Assembly (NCBI GenBank): GCA_937906495.1
Contig: CALCVT010000100.1
Location: 1-17,305, forward strand
Origin: an uncultured Prevotella sp.
GTDB lineage: Bacteria; Bacteroidota; Bacteroidia; Bacteroidales; Bacteroidaceae
Direction: 5' to 3'
DNA: 17,305 bases
A program made the position numbers and the translations under genes. This document shows positions 8,079 through 13,841 of this stretch, piece by piece. The notes under the pieces were generated by a model. The model was not told the origin of the DNA and ran no database searches. It worked only from the letters and a program-made list of their open reading frames with translations. Position 1 is the first letter of the stretch, and every line of letters begins with the position of its first letter.

Positions 8079-9092
8079 ATGTTTGCCATGCTTCGCTACA
8101 TTCGCCTGCTGCTTGCCCTGTTGCCGGCTTTGCTCTTGCAGAGCTGCTACTACTCGCACCCCAACCAAACCGACCACTGGACCGCTGCCCACGAGGGATG
8201 TGTAGACTCGGTTAACTTTTACATTGCCCACCACTATTGGACGGGCTATAACTTTCAGGCTACCGACAGCTTGCAGCTCATAACCACTCCCCCCCTTAAT
8301 ACCTTGCCCGACTACAGCACACTGCTGAACGAAAGTATAGGCATCGGTCCGCGCGACCAACTGGTTGTAGCACGGGTTAGGTATGTGCCAACCGATACAG
8401 TCGACTCGGTATGGGTAAAGGTGGCACGCGACCAACTCACCCAGGGATGGATTCACGAGAAAGACTTGCTCGAAAGGGTTGTGCCTAACGATCCCATCTC
8501 AAAATTTATCTACCACTTTTCGGGCAAGCGCACCGGGGTTGTACTGGTTATTGTTGGAATGGCCATAGCCTTTGGACTGGTACAGGTGTTTCGCCGCAAA
8601 CACTACCGCATGGTACACTTTCGCGATATACCGAGTTTCTACCCCACTCTGCTATGCCTGTGTGTGAGCGGTTCGGCTGCTCTTTACGGCAGCATCCAGC
8701 GCTTTGTTCCAGCCACGTGGTCGGAGTTTTACTTTCATCCAACGCTCAATCCGCTCAACCCGGACATCCCGCTCATACTCTCGCTCTTCATAGCCTCGGT
8801 ATGGCTCATGCTGATAGTGGCTGTAGCAGTGGTCGACGAACTGCGCCGACAGGCCGACTTAGGCGACAACCTGGCTTATATGGCCTCGTTAGGCGGGGTT
8901 TGCATGGTGCTCTACCTGGTGTTTACGCTAACCACACCGCTCTACATAGGCTACCTGCTGCTTATAGCCTACTGGGCCTTTGCCATCCGTAAGTACTGGA
9001 TGAACCAACCCTCACACCTGCTGTGCGGCATTTGCGGAAAATCGATTCCGCAAAAAGGTAAATGTCCGCACTGCGGCGCTATGAACAAATAG
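8079..9092 (+). CDS. Lipoprotein-like multi-pass membrane protein with C-terminal zinc ribbon, function unknown
   Basis: I do not recognise a named family. The 337-residue product starts with a basic then hydrophobic segment ending LLLQSC, a plausible lipobox with C23 as the lipidated residue (Gln at -2 is unusual). Residues 24-147 form a soluble part whose end (WVKV..DQLTQGWIHEKDLL, 112-131) resembles an SH3-like beta domain. Then come about five membrane segments: roughly 152-171, 187-207, 231-253, 264-284 and 287-303. The C-terminus is a compact zinc ribbon with C316, C319, C329 and C332. With a periplasmic N-terminus and five spans the ribbon would face the cytoplasm. A second ATG at 8088 is possible. 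The short spacer after the U32 gene has a 6-bp hairpin (8011-8027) right after the stop without a U tract. A sensing or envelope role is only a guess. Confidence 0.8.
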   Translation: MFAMLRYIRLLLALLPALLLQSCYYSHPNQTDHWTAAHEGCVDSVNFYIAHHYWTGYNFQATDSLQLITTPPLNTLPDYSTLLNESIGIGPRDQLVVARVRYVPTDTVDSVWVKVARDQLTQGWIHEKDLLERVVPNDPISKFIYHFSGKRTGVVLVIVGMAIAFGLVQVFRRKHYRMVHFRDIPSFYPTLLCLCVSGSAALYGSIQRFVPATWSEFYFHPTLNPLNPDIPLILSLFIASVWLMLIVAVAVVDELRRQADLGDNLAYMASLGGVCMVLYLVFTLTTPLYIGYLLLIAYWAFAIRKYWMNQPSHLLCGICGKSIPQKGKCPHCGAMNK

Positions 9093-9140
9093 CCAAAGAA
9101 GGCTACTTGATATATTAACCTTTAACCCATTACCCAAACC

Positions 9141-9449
9141 ATGAAGCACAAACTCTTAACCCTACTGGGGCTCGTGTTGTTCTGCCTGCCCCTCTGCGCC
9201 GACAAGTACACTGAGTGGGCCGACCGCCATTGGAAATGGATACAGAACGAACAAACTGACAGCCTGCTTGTTCATGCAACCGACGAGGTCAAAGCCGCTT
9301 TGCCTGCAGCTACCCTTGCAGGCATCTGGCAGAAATTGGTTCAACAAGCCGGTACGCTGAAAGGACAAGACGACTGGGAGCAGGAGGCACTGCCGGCTAC
9401 CAGATATGCCGACGCCGCCTGGCTTTTGAGCGCGCTGCACTCTACCTGA
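9141..9449 (+). CDS. N-terminal fragment (signal peptide and DUF3887-like domain) of a frameshifted secreted hydrolase
   Basis: The 102-residue frame has a clear signal peptide (MKHKLLTLLGLVLFCLPLCA, cleavage near residue 20) followed by a helical segment with ATDEVKAAL and LAGIWQKLVQQAGTLKG, typical of the DUF3887 domain that in Bacteroidales sits in front of a secreted alpha/beta hydrolase. The last residues after about RYADA look unlike the family, while the -1 frame reads LAFERAALYLNLTFDKTMKLAG and runs straight into the next entry. I therefore read this and the following frame as one gene of about 430 codons broken near 9405-9426. Whether the break is a real mutation, or a sequencing or assembly error, cannot be decided here. 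The ATG lies 48 bp after the preceding stop. Confidence 0.8.
   Translation: MKHKLLTLLGLVLFCLPLCADKYTEWADRHWKWIQNEQTDSLLVHATDEVKAALPAATLAGIWQKLVQQAGTLKGQDDWEQEALPATRYADAAWLLSALHST
9405..9426 (+). other. Apparent frameshift site in the DUF3887-hydrolase gene
   Basis: Up to here the frame beginning at 9141 makes family-like protein; after here the frame containing 9452 does. Joining them needs a -1 shift, equivalent to one base missing from the sequence, around the gccgcc and cttttg stretches. The local heptamer gcttttg does not allow good P-site re-pairing (CTT to GCT), so a programmed -1 shift is not favoured. Confidence 0.7.
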
Positions 9450-9451
9450 AC

Positions 9452-10435
9452 TTGACCTTTGACAAAACAATGAAACTGGCCGGCATATCGTTTACACCGG
9501 CACCGCTGCGCAAAACACCGCAACCCCTTCAGCCCGAAGCTTTGCCCGATGGCATTGAAGAGCAGACGTTCACAGTGAGCCACGGCGAGGTTGAACTGCC
9601 CGGACTGCTGACACTGCCCACTGCGCGTAGCGGTAAACTGCCGGTCGTAGTACTGGTGCATGGCAGCGGCCCAAACGACCGGAACGAAACAATCGGACCT
9701 AACCAACTCTTCCGCGAGTTGGCTTATGCTCTGGCCGCCAAGGGCATTGCCGTGGTGCGCTACGATAAACGTACGCTGGTGTATCGCGACAACTTTGAAG
9801 CCGTGAGCAACGGGGTTGTGAATTATGACACCGAAACGGTTGACGATGCCATACAGGCCCTTAAGCAACTGGCAGAGACAGACGAGATTGATGCCTCACG
9901 CCTTTATGTGATTGGCCATAGTCTGGGTGGCATGCTGGCTCTCCGCATTGTCAATTACTCGCAGATGCCGGTGGCTGGCATTATCGGGTTGGCTGCTCCC
10001 GCCCGCCCGTTCGAAAAAATGCTCAACGAACAGCTACGCTACGTTGGCCAGGTTAACGGACTCAGTAGCAAAGAGGCTACCCAAAAAGCCAAAGAACAAA
10101 CACAAGCCATCATGCTAAAATTGCCAAAGGCTTACCTGGAGTGCTGCAAACAATACAACCCTCTGGCCTCGGCACGCTCGCTCCAAAACCTGCCCATGCT
10201 CTTTATTCAAGGCACCCACGACTACCAAGTGACGCGCACCGACCTGCTGCGCTGGAAAAAGGGGCTGCATAAAAACACAGCCGCACGCTTTGTGCTGCTG
10301 CCCGAAATTGACCACCTGATGCGCCAACTACCCCAAATGGCCGTACCGGCCGACTACCAGGAAAAGCATCCCGTCAGCCCACTGGTAGTTGAAGAAATAG
10401 CCACATTCATACTCCAAAAATCTAACTTCCAATAA
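9452..10435 (+). CDS. Alpha/beta hydrolase, C-terminal part of the frameshifted DUF3887-hydrolase
   Basis: Serine hydrolase domain of the dienelactone hydrolase/acyl-peptidase-like class. As numbered from the TTG at 9452 (327 residues), the oxyanion segment is LVHGSGPNDR (68-77), the nucleophile S157 lies in GHSLGG (155-160), the acid is D257 in QGTHD, and the base is H288 in PEIDHLM; KGIAVVRYDKRT is a typical strand-turn. Neither the TTG at 9452 nor the ATG at 9470 is a convincing start, because family-like protein continues upstream of both in this frame (LAFERAALYLN). With the signal peptide of the upstream half it would be exported. Substrate unknown; perhaps an esterase or peptidase of the envelope. 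It should not be taken for MenH despite its place behind the men genes. The Dabb gene follows after 20 bp. Confidence 0.85.
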   Translation: MTFDKTMKLAGISFTPAPLRKTPQPLQPEALPDGIEEQTFTVSHGEVELPGLLTLPTARSGKLPVVVLVHGSGPNDRNETIGPNQLFRELAYALAAKGIAVVRYDKRTLVYRDNFEAVSNGVVNYDTETVDDAIQALKQLAETDEIDASRLYVIGHSLGGMLALRIVNYSQMPVAGIIGLAAPARPFEKMLNEQLRYVGQVNGLSSKEATQKAKEQTQAIMLKLPKAYLECCKQYNPLASARSLQNLPMLFIQGTHDYQVTRTDLLRWKKGLHKNTAARFVLLPEIDHLMRQLPQMAVPADYQEKHPVSPLVVEEIATFILQKSNFQ

Positions 10436-10455
10436 CATCATAACTCCATAACACC

Positions 10456-10749
10456 ATGACTAAGCACATTGTTATGTTTAAATTCCGCGACGACGTACCT
10501 GCCGACGTACGCGAAGTGGCCCGCACTGCCTTTAAACAAGGCATTGAAGCCCTGCCTGCCGTAATACCCTTTATACGCCAGGTACATGTTGGCTTTAATA
10601 TCAACCCTAACGAGCAATGGGACATTTGCCTGGACTCGACCTTCGACTCGCTCGACGATGTGAAGGCCTACAGCATTCACCCGGCACACAAGGCTGTTGC
10701 GGTTGAGTTGATGAAACACATTGCACAGCGTGCCTGCGTAGATTTTTAA
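10456..10749 (+). CDS. Dabb-domain (stress-responsive alpha/beta barrel) protein
   Basis: A 97-residue dimeric ferredoxin-like-barrel protein of the Dabb family. It begins TKHIVMFKFRDDV, the usual first strand, has a central VGFNINPNEQWDICLDSTFDSLDDVKAY segment, and carries the family HPAH motif at H75/H78, close to the normal domain length of about 95-100. Most family members have no known function; the plant olivetolic acid cyclase is a member that does aldol chemistry. It lies 20 bp behind the hydrolase and is the last gene of the plus-strand run, followed by a candidate terminator. No signal peptide is seen, so it is cytosolic. Confidence 0.88.
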   Translation: MTKHIVMFKFRDDVPADVREVARTAFKQGIEALPAVIPFIRQVHVGFNINPNEQWDICLDSTFDSLDDVKAYSIHPAHKAVAVELMKHIAQRACVDF

Positions 10750-10787
10750 TAGCCTGCACAAACCTACAATGCAAAAGGCGTGCATCG

Positions 10788-10849
10788 TATGCCGGTGTAG
10801 AATTTTATACATCAGGTGTACGTGTTTCGACATTTGGCATATTTTTTTT
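10788..10849 (+). terminator. Candidate terminator of the men to Dabb run
   Basis: A tatgcc arm (10788-10793) pairs with ggcata (10836-10841), directly followed by eight T (10842-10849). The 42-nt interior can form at least a small tgta/taca stem, so the structure would be branched rather than a simple hairpin. Position 38 bp after the Dabb stop fits the end of the unit. Confidence 0.5.
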
Positions 10850-10894
10850 GACATCAGCGCATGGTACTCAGCTCCGCTGCAATTGAAAAATGCA

Positions 10895-10926
10895 TTTTAC
10901 TGATTCGATAAAAAAGTGTATCTTTG
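10895..10926 (+). promoter_or_regulatory. Bacteroidota-type promoter in the convergent spacer
   Basis: TATCTTTG at 10919-10926 is an exact TAnnTTTG -7 element; a T-rich tttta at 10895-10899, 20 nt upstream, could act as a weak -33. Transcription would start near 10932, a few bases before an ATG at 10938 and about 27 nt before the strong hairpin at 10959. No protein-coding gene of normal size follows. Confidence 0.5.
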
Positions 10927-10931
10927 TGTAA

Positions 10932-11008
10932 GTTAAAATGCCCATAGGTATCTTGGTTCAACGGGCCGGCTTGTTTGAGCAAGCCGGCCCGTTGTATATG
11001 TTTTTACT
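10932..11008 (+). ncRNA. Candidate small RNA of about 75 nt
   Basis: Inferred from the promoter at 10895-10926 followed by a perfect 15-bp hairpin with a T-rich tail. The expected transcript has roughly 27 unpaired 5' nucleotides and then the terminator. It is isolated from the upstream unit by the T8 terminator at 10788-10849 and does not lead into a gene, since purC lies on the other strand. A 32-codon frame starting at 10938 runs through the hairpin (stop at 11034-11036), so a tiny leaderless peptide is an alternative. I do not recognise a known RNA family. Confidence 0.35.
10959..11005 (+). terminator. Perfect 15-bp hairpin terminator
   Basis: Arms 10959-10973 and 10980-10994 are fully complementary, very GC-rich (core gggccggc), with a six-base loop tttgag. 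The plus-strand tail tatatgttttt (10995-11005) has a T run; the minus-strand flank does not, so it acts in the plus direction. Confidence 0.7.
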
Positions 11009-11058
11009 CCACGCTGCACCCAAAGTAAAAATGTAAAAAATACCCCTCAAAAAGGGAT

Positions 11059-11142
11059 TTTTGGCTGCACGGAACGCAATTTCTGTCGCAGCGATAGAAA
11101 ATTCTGTCGCAGCGATAGAAATTTTTAACGCCGCGACAGAAA
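11059..11142. repeat. Tandem 21-bp palindromic repeats (three clear units, one decayed)
   Basis: Contiguous units at 11080-11100, 11101-11121 and 11122-11142. Units 1 and 2 differ only in the first base; unit 3 matches unit 1 at 16 of 21 positions. 11059-11079 matches at 12 of 21 and may be a decayed fourth unit. Each unit is itself a near-palindrome: left arm tttctgtcgc, centre a, right arm gcgatagaaa, with a single C/T difference from perfect. Because the period is divisible by three, a minus-strand frame gives repeated heptads such as ISIAATE and FSIAATE, but there is no other sign of coding. Confidence 0.75.
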
Positions 11143-11369
11143 AAACTGAGGGCCGAACATCACGTTGAAGTCCGTAGTGCTGCTTGCTAACGCCCATACG
11201 ATTGAAAAACGGCCAAAAGCACTACACGCAGAAAATGGTACAACATGAATTAAAAGAGCGTCGATAAAGAGCTAACAAATAGTACTTTACGGGCTCAGAT
11301 TGAGCGCCAAGGAGCATTAGCCATATATTTACAAATTTTTAATGCTTCGTTTTGCTTTGGCAGACCCCT
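11143..11369. other. Gene-free stretch of the Dabb-purC spacer
   Basis: Part of the 735-bp spacer between convergent units. I see no credible reading frame on either strand. The only structure noted is an 8-bp inverted repeat, gtagtgct (11174-11181) with agcactac (11218-11225), 36 bp apart. Composition is more AT-rich than the genes around it. Confidence 0.5.
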
Positions 11370-11417
11370 TATAAAATGCTTCCGGCCCCGCACAAGCACA
11401 AGGCTTGACGGGGCCGG
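11370..11417 (-). terminator. Probable purC terminator
   Basis: ccggccccg (11382-11390) pairs with cggggccgg (11409-11417), continued inside by caagc/gcttg (11393-11397 with 11403-11407). Read on the minus strand the stem is followed by aagcattttat, a modest U tract. It lies 67 bp beyond the purC stop and is oriented correctly for it. Confidence 0.65.
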
Positions 11418-11484
11418 TGGTTAAAAACACGCAGTTGTGCAAGCACTGCCCTAAAGGGTTCATGCAGCCTTGCGCTCAACCGGT

Positions 11485-12432
11485 TTACTTGTTAAGGTAT
11501 GCAGTTACGTTCTGCTCAATGCGTCCGAGCACATCCTGCTCATCGGCAGGAACGAACTTCGATCCGGTGATGTGCTCGTAGAGTTCGATGTAACGCTCAG
11601 AGATGCTCTGCACTACCTCGGGAGTCATTTCGGGAATCTTTTGGTCGTTAGCACCATGAACCTCGAAACCATTGTTCAAGAGCCACTCGCGCACAAATTC
11701 TTTGGAGAGCTGCTTTTGTGGTTCGCCGTTTTTGAAGCGCTCCTCGTAGCCCTCGGCATAGAAATAGCGCGAAGAGTCGGGCGTATGAATCTCGTCCATC
11801 AAATAAATCTGTCCGTTGTGCTTACCAAATTCATATTTGGTATCTACCAGAATCAGGCCGCGCTTGGCAGCAATTTCGGTACCGCGCTCAAAGAGAGCCA
11901 GCGTGTACTTTTCGAGTAGTTCGTACTCCTCGGGCGTAGCAAGTCCTTTGGCCAGGATTTCCTCTTTAGAGATGTCCTCGTCGTGTTCGCCATACTCTGC
12001 CTTGGTGGTCGGTGTTACAATGGGTGTGGGGAACTTTTGGTTCTCCTTCATGCCCTCGGGCAATTTTACGCCGCAAATTTCGCGTACACCACTTTTATAA
12101 GCACGCCAGGCGCTACCGCAAAGATAGCCGCGAACAATCATCTCGACAGCAAATCCCTCGCACATCAGTCCTACGGTAACCATGGGGTCGGGGGTAGCCT
12201 GCTTCCAGTTGGGGCAGATGTCGGCAGTGGCATCGAGAAACTGGGCTGCAATTTGGTTGAGCACCTGTCCTTTAAAGGGAATGCCCTTGGGCAAAATAAC
12301 GTCGAAGGCCGAGATACGGTCGGTAGCAACCATTACAAGGCGGTCGCCGAGATTGTACACATCGCGTACCTTACCATGATACACACTCTGCTGTCCGGGA
12401 AAATTGAATTCGGTTTGAGTTAAAGCTGACAT
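11485..12432 (-). CDS. purC: Phosphoribosylaminoimidazole-succinocarboxamide synthase PurC
   Basis: SAICAR synthase: ATP-dependent ligation of aspartate to CAIR in de novo purine synthesis. With the ATG at 12432 the product is 315 residues, the longer PurC form, versus about 240 in E. coli. Motifs: GKVRDVY (20-26), ATDRISAFDV (36-45), RGYLCGSAWRAY (101-112), LVDTKYEFG (195-203) and MDEIHTPDSSRYF (212-224). A start at 12480 would add 16 residues (MQVLFICLFFNLKIFT) from an AT-rich stretch that looks non-coding; MSALTQTEFNFPGQ matches the usual N-terminus, so I use 12432. It lies 80 bp behind phoH on the same strand, with a terminator-like hairpin in between, and probably depends at least partly on the phoH promoter. 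Confidence 0.96.
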   Translation of the reverse strand: MSALTQTEFNFPGQQSVYHGKVRDVYNLGDRLVMVATDRISAFDVILPKGIPFKGQVLNQIAAQFLDATADICPNWKQATPDPMVTVGLMCEGFAVEMIVRGYLCGSAWRAYKSGVREICGVKLPEGMKENQKFPTPIVTPTTKAEYGEHDEDISKEEILAKGLATPEEYELLEKYTLALFERGTEIAAKRGLILVDTKYEFGKHNGQIYLMDEIHTPDSSRYFYAEGYEERFKNGEPQKQLSKEFVREWLLNNGFEVHGANDQKIPEMTPEVVQSISERYIELYEHITGSKFVPADEQDVLGRIEQNVTAYLNK

Positions 12433-12442
12433 AGTGAATATT

Positions 12443-12496
12443 TTGAGGTTGAAAAATAAACAAATAAACAAAACCTGCACAGCGTTGCGCCTGCAG
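12443..12496 (-). terminator. Possible weak terminator or attenuator between phoH and purC
   Basis: Read on the minus strand, ctgca/tgcag (12492-12496 with 12475-12479) encloses a small gcg-caa-cgc stem, and the stem is followed by a long T-rich run (12474 down to 12443). The stem is short, so partial readthrough into purC is likely if it works at all. Confidence 0.3.
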
Positions 12497-12512
12497 CACA
12501 GGCAGAAGCCCT

Positions 12513-13505
12513 CTAAGGGTTTTTGTCTGACTGCGGTTCGTCTGCACAGGTTTTTCTTGCCTCTTTGGCACGCGCATCCTCTTTGGCATAGGCCTCGACA
12601 ATGCGTGTTACGAGTTTATGGCGGATGATGTCCTTTTGGTTCATCTCGATAAAAGCAATGCCCTTTACTCCCTTTAGGATACGCTGGGCCTCGGTGAGTC
12701 CGCTCTTTTGCGAAGCTGGCAGGTCTATCTGCGTACAGTCGCCGGTAATAATCATCTTGGTATTCCATCCCATGCGGGTCAGGAACATTTTGATTTGAGC
12801 GGTGGTCGTGTTCTGCGCTTCGTCGAGAATTACAACTGCATCGTTGAGCGTACGTCCACGCATAAAGGCCAGAGGTGCAATCTGTATAACGTTTGCATCC
12901 ATGTATTCCTGCAGTTTGTTGGCAGGTATCATCTCTTGCAGAGCATCGTAAAGGGGCTGAAGGTACGGGTCTATTTTGTCTTTCATATCGCCGGGCAGGA
13001 AGCCGAGTTTTTCGCCCGCCTCGACAGCCGGACGACTCAGTATGATTTTCTTGACTTCTTTATTCTTCAAGGCCCGTACAGCCAGTGCTATTGCTGTATA
13101 GGTTTTGCCTGATCCGGCAGGCCCTACGGCAAAAATCATGTCGCTGGTACGATAAGCCTCGACCAGCAGGCGCTGGTTCTCGCTTCGGGGAGTGATGGGC
13201 TTTCCGCCAGTGCTGTATACAATCACCTCGCCCGAAGGCTCGTTGTCTTGTATACGCCCTTTAACCGCCTGCAGGATGTCTTCCTCGGTCAGACGGTTAT
13301 ATTTGGCACAATGCTTTTCAAGACGGTGCATCAATTCGTCGAAAGCCGCCATTTCCTCCTCGACACCGACTACACGCACCACATTGTCGCGCGCCATGAT
13401 GCGCAATTTGGGACACAGGGCTCTGAGCATGCGGATGTTGGCGTTGTTTGCGCCATAAAACAATACGGGATCGGCCTCCTCGAGTATATAATGCTTTTCT
13501 ATCAT
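12513..13505 (-). CDS. phoH: PhoH-like P-loop ATPase
   Basis: A 330-residue PhoH/PhoL-type protein, an ATPase resembling the N-terminal half of superfamily 1 helicases and linked in bacteria to RNA metabolism and ribosome biology. The N-terminal region (about 1-100) is the RNA-binding-like domain usual for PhoL forms (IMARDNVVRVVG). Walker A is GPAGSGKT (128-135), Walker B VVILDEAQN (224-232), with LSRPAVEAGEKLGFLPGD (156-173) and ITGDCTQIDLP (253-263) as further family blocks. The C-terminal tail after about 305 is charged and variable. The ATG at 13505 lies about 60 nt downstream of a TAnnTTTG promoter. purC follows 80 bp downstream. Chromosomal PhoL is often near ybeY and corA-type genes; that is not so here. 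Confidence 0.95.
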   Translation of the reverse strand: MIEKHYILEEADPVLFYGANNANIRMLRALCPKLRIMARDNVVRVVGVEEEMAAFDELMHRLEKHCAKYNRLTEEDILQAVKGRIQDNEPSGEVIVYSTGGKPITPRSENQRLLVEAYRTSDMIFAVGPAGSGKTYTAIALAVRALKNKEVKKIILSRPAVEAGEKLGFLPGDMKDKIDPYLQPLYDALQEMIPANKLQEYMDANVIQIAPLAFMRGRTLNDAVVILDEAQNTTTAQIKMFLTRMGWNTKMIITGDCTQIDLPASQKSGLTEAQRILKGVKGIAFIEMNQKDIIRHKLVTRIVEAYAKEDARAKEARKTCADEPQSDKNP

Positions 13506-13571
13506 CAGTAGTTTTTGCTTTCAGTTCGGTCTGCCGCTTTACTGGTTGGGGCATGACGCGGTTACGCGATG

Positions 13572-13579
13572 CAAAAGTA
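13572..13579 (-). promoter_or_regulatory. phoH promoter -7 element
   Basis: On the minus strand this reads TACTTTTG, an exact TAnnTTTG match, with an AT-rich stretch upstream but no clear -33 TTTG. Transcription would start near 13565, giving a leader of about 60 nt. Confidence 0.5.
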
Positions 13580-13730
13580 TATAAAAACTATCAGAAATAA
13601 GGCCGCTGGCGACAATAATCTGCTATTAAGTGTGCGGTTTGGTTTGTCTTGCCTGCCATCTTACCATACTACTTAAAAAGGCGTCTCCCCGCGCGGCCAC
13701 TACCATACAAAACGAAAAAAGGAAGCATAG
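13580..13730. other. Divergent spacer between phoH and the DUF5715-like gene
   Basis: The two genes are divergent and their starts are 336 bp apart. Apart from the promoters entered separately, I see no reading frame or strong repeat. A ggccgc near 13602 and a gcggcc near 13694 are complementary but about 90 bp apart. Confidence 0.4.
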
Positions 13731-13763
13731 TTGCTGTCTGCTGCACTTTTTTTACTACTTTTG
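13731..13763 (+). promoter_or_regulatory. Promoter of the DUF5715-like gene
   Basis: TACTTTTG at 13756-13763 matches TAnnTTTG, with TTGC at 13731-13734, 21 bases upstream, as a TTTG-like -33. Start of transcription near 13770 leaves a 70-nt leader before the ATG at 13842, and argues against a TTG start at 13731. Confidence 0.5.
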
Positions 13764-13841
13764 TGGCTCATATCCTTACTTGCAGTCAAAGGGAGTTTTC
13801 TTCCCGAGACGTTGTTTATAGATCTCCCCTTCCGCTTACTC

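Noticed and set aside
9405..9431. Programmed -1 ribosomal frameshift joining the two hydrolase halves
   Set aside because: The local heptamer gcttttg is not a good slippery sequence, I see no strong downstream stem, and the family is normally one continuous frame.
9452..10435. Alpha/beta hydrolase as MenH
   Set aside because: It belongs to the DUF3887-associated secreted hydrolases, its N-terminal half has a signal peptide, and the sequence around the nucleophile and the domain length differ from MenH.
10938..11036. Plus-strand frame of 32 codons starting just after the TAnnTTTG promoter
   Set aside because: A third of it is the terminator hairpin, so it would hardly be transcribed to its end. 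A small RNA explains the layout better.
11043..11062. ccct-caaaa-aggg stem followed by five T as a terminator
   Set aside because: The stem is only four base pairs and the tract is modest; stronger candidates lie on either side for both strands.
10958..11197. Minus-strand open frame of 79 codons with repeated heptads
   Set aside because: The repetition is explained by the 21-bp DNA repeats, the period being divisible by three. The frame then runs through the terminator hairpin, has no visible promoter, and shows no other coding sign. I keep the DNA repeat instead.
12433..12480. Upstream start for purC at 12480
   Set aside because: The added 16 residues come from an AT-rich spacer and do not resemble PurC; the ATG at 12432 gives the usual N-terminus.
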